A stretch of DNA of 6,097 nt. Origin: DASQWP01 sp050697555 (GTDB lineage Bacteria > Actinomycetota > Thermoleophilia > Gaiellales > Gaiellaceae). The notes under the pieces are model-generated. The model did no database searches. It was not told where the DNA came from and worked only from the letters and a program-made list of their open reading frames with translations. The translations under genes and the position numbers were made by a program. Where the stretch lies: positions 1 to 6,097 of the forward strand of contig JBOHAD010000108.1 in NCBI GenBank assembly GCA_050697555.1, written 5' to 3'. Positions 5,156-6,097 of the stretch are shown here, piece after piece; position 1 is the stretch's first letter; every line of letters starts with the position of its first letter.

Positions 5156-5169
5156 GCCGAGCTCAGCCC
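5149..5169. terminator. Bidirectional hairpin overlapping both stop codons of a convergent pair
   Basis: GGGCTGAGC (5149-5157) and GCTCAGCCC (5161-5169) form a perfect 9-bp stem with the 3-nt loop CGA (5158-5160). The left arm holds the TGA of the 51-aa membrane-protein ORF (5153-5155), and the right arm holds the complement of the TGA of the S8 peptidase gene (5165-5163). Position between convergent genes and the symmetrical stem suit a terminator for both directions. Neither side has a T-tract, so termination efficiency is unclear; it may instead protect 3' ends of the messages. Confidence 0.6.
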
Positions 5170-6097
5170 CGTTCGAAGAGCAGCGGGTCGGCACGCAGGA
5201 TCGCCAGGAGGTCGAACAGGCCTCCCGTGACGGTCCAGGCGATGCCGTACCAGGTCCAGTCCGTTCCCGACCACCTCCGGATCTTGATGTCGTAGGTCTC
5301 CCCGGGGCGGGCGTCGAACTCCGCGACCTCGTAGCTCGAGTCCCACGAGCCGCTGTAGCCGACCTGCGCGCCGGTCGAGTCGAAGACCATGAGGTCGAGG
5401 TCGACGGTGAGCTGGGAGCTCAGGGGAATGGTGATACCGAGGAGCGAGATGTCGGTCACCTTGCTGTCCCAGGCGAGGGCCACCTTGACGTGCCTCGGCC
5501 CGAGAAACCAGCGCGGCACCTCGACGCGGTAGGCGAACGTCGACAGCCTCGTGCCCGCGTCGAAGTCGCTCGACGCGAGCGTCCCGACATCCCAGCCTCG
5601 CCGCGTCGGCGCTGCGTTCCGGCTTCGCCGAGACTGGGTGATCCGGTAGCTCTCGAGGGCGTTCACCGCTCCGCTGCCGTCCGAGGCGTCGTCGCCGTCG
5701 GCGACGTCCTGCCACCAGGTGTCGTCGACGACGTTGCGCGTCGCTCCGGCGAGGAGAAGCGCCCGGCAGCCTTCGGGCCACCACTTCAGCGTCGAGGAGG
5801 CACTCTGGAGGAGCGCCGTCACGCCTGCGGCGGCCGGTGAAGCCATGCTCGTGCCGCTCTTCGTCAGGTCGACCGCGTCCACGCCCGTCCCGTTGGCGGC
5901 GATCTCCGGCAGCTCGCGGTCGCCGTGGCTCGAGGTCGGGTTGCGGAAGACGGAGGAGGACGACATGGACGAGGCCGAGTCGTCGTGGTTGGCGACGGCG
6001 AGGCTGTTGTACCCCTTGTGATTGACGAATTCGTCGCTCGGAGGGCTGATGTTGTCCGGATCCCCGTTCCAGTAGTTCCCCGCGGCCTGAAGGATCG
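5163..6097 (-). CDS. Subtilisin-like (S8) serine peptidase, C-terminal part (5' partial)
   Basis: The minus-strand frame is open from the window edge (first full codon at 6095) to TGA at 5165-5163, giving 310 residues. The visible protein begins in the catalytic domain. AAGN at fragment residues 4-7 supplies the oxyanion-hole Asn (N7), and SGTSMASPAAAGVTALL carries the nucleophile Ser83. The catalytic Asp and His lie upstream, outside the window. The catalytic domain ends near the DGSGAVNALES segment. From about GWDVGTL onward follows a beta-rich domain with VKVALAWDS, LTVDLDLMVFDSTGAQVGYS, SWDSSYEVAEFDA and YDIKIRRWSG. This resembles the C-terminal beta-sandwich found after S8 domains in secreted subtilases such as KP-43-type enzymes. 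A 20-residue tail ends LLFERG. The enzyme is probably exported and degrades extracellular protein; the signal peptide would be off-window. Internal ATG codons (for example 5966) are not starts, because homologous sequence continues upstream of them. Confidence 0.88.
   Translation of the reverse strand, partial: ILQAAGNYWNGDPDNISPPSDEFVNHKGYNSLAVANHDDSASSMSSSSVFRNPTSSHGDRELPEIAANGTGVDAVDLTKSGTSMASPAAAGVTALLQSASSTLKWWPEGCRALLLAGATRNVVDDTWWQDVADGDDASDGSGAVNALESYRITQSRRSRNAAPTRRGWDVGTLASSDFDAGTRLSTFAYRVEVPRWFLGPRHVKVALAWDSKVTDISLLGITIPLSSQLTVDLDLMVFDSTGAQVGYSGSWDSSYEVAEFDARPGETYDIKIRRWSGTDWTWYGIAWTVTGGLFDLLAILRADPLLFERG

Noticed and set aside
4784..5295. Longer overlapping frames on both strands across the small-ORF region (for example 4840-5295 plus, 4784-5194 minus)
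   Set aside because: They run into the S8 peptidase gene in the wrong frame, lack ribosome binding sites and have shadow-type composition. The two short ORFs have better start signals.
5163..5966. S8 peptidase as a complete 267-aa gene starting at the ATG at 5966
   Set aside because: The same frame continues to the window edge and encodes the AAGN oxyanion-hole segment expected upstream, so the ATG is internal and the gene is truncated only by the window.
1..6097. CRISPR arrays, tRNA/rRNA genes, insertion sequences, attachment sites
   Set aside because: I saw no regularly spaced repeats, no tRNA cloverleaf pattern, no transposase or integrase motif and no terminal inverted repeats.

Overview
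The window is uniformly G+C-rich, with genes whose third codon positions are almost all G or C, and it carries a high-GC, F420-type gene set. It reads like an Actinomycetota genome; a Thermoleophilia-like lineage is my guess from the style of the proteins and is not proven here. I see no mobile element, CRISPR array, tRNA or rRNA.

Layout. (1) 1-1639, plus strand: the end of a branched-chain/amide-type ABC importer operon, with the tail of the permease livM followed by the ATPases livG and livF. Each junction is a 4-nt stop/start overlap. (2) 1636-4660, minus strand: a tight four-gene unit read from 4660 down to 1636. It encodes a small TIGR04076-like protein, an LLM-class (F420/flavin) oxidoreductase, a LivK-type lipoprotein substrate-binding protein and a Rid-family protein. 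(3) 4661-5155, plus strand: a 139-nt divergent intergenic region, then two tandem small ORFs, 36 aa with a very strong ribosome binding site and 51 aa with one membrane helix. (4) 5163-6097, minus strand: the C-terminal part of a secreted subtilisin-like (S8) peptidase with a beta-sandwich tail. Its N-terminus lies beyond the window.

How it fits together. The livM-livG-livF products form an import channel and its motors, and the lipoprotein encoded on the opposite strand is the likely ligand receptor for it. The importer is therefore split between two convergent transcripts that collide at a shared CTAG, which supplies the stop codons of both livF and the Rid gene. The receptor is co-transcribed with an LLM oxidoreductase and a Rid protein. 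That pair is also found in the Rut uracil-degradation pathway (RutA, RutC), so the block may take up and oxidise a small nitrogenous compound; the substrate is unknown.

The least explained part is 4661-5170. The leader and first small ORF contain an 8-nt element present twice plus its complement once, which allows two mutually exclusive RNA pairings. The second small ORF ends inside a 9-bp perfect hairpin that also contains the stop codon of the convergent peptidase gene.
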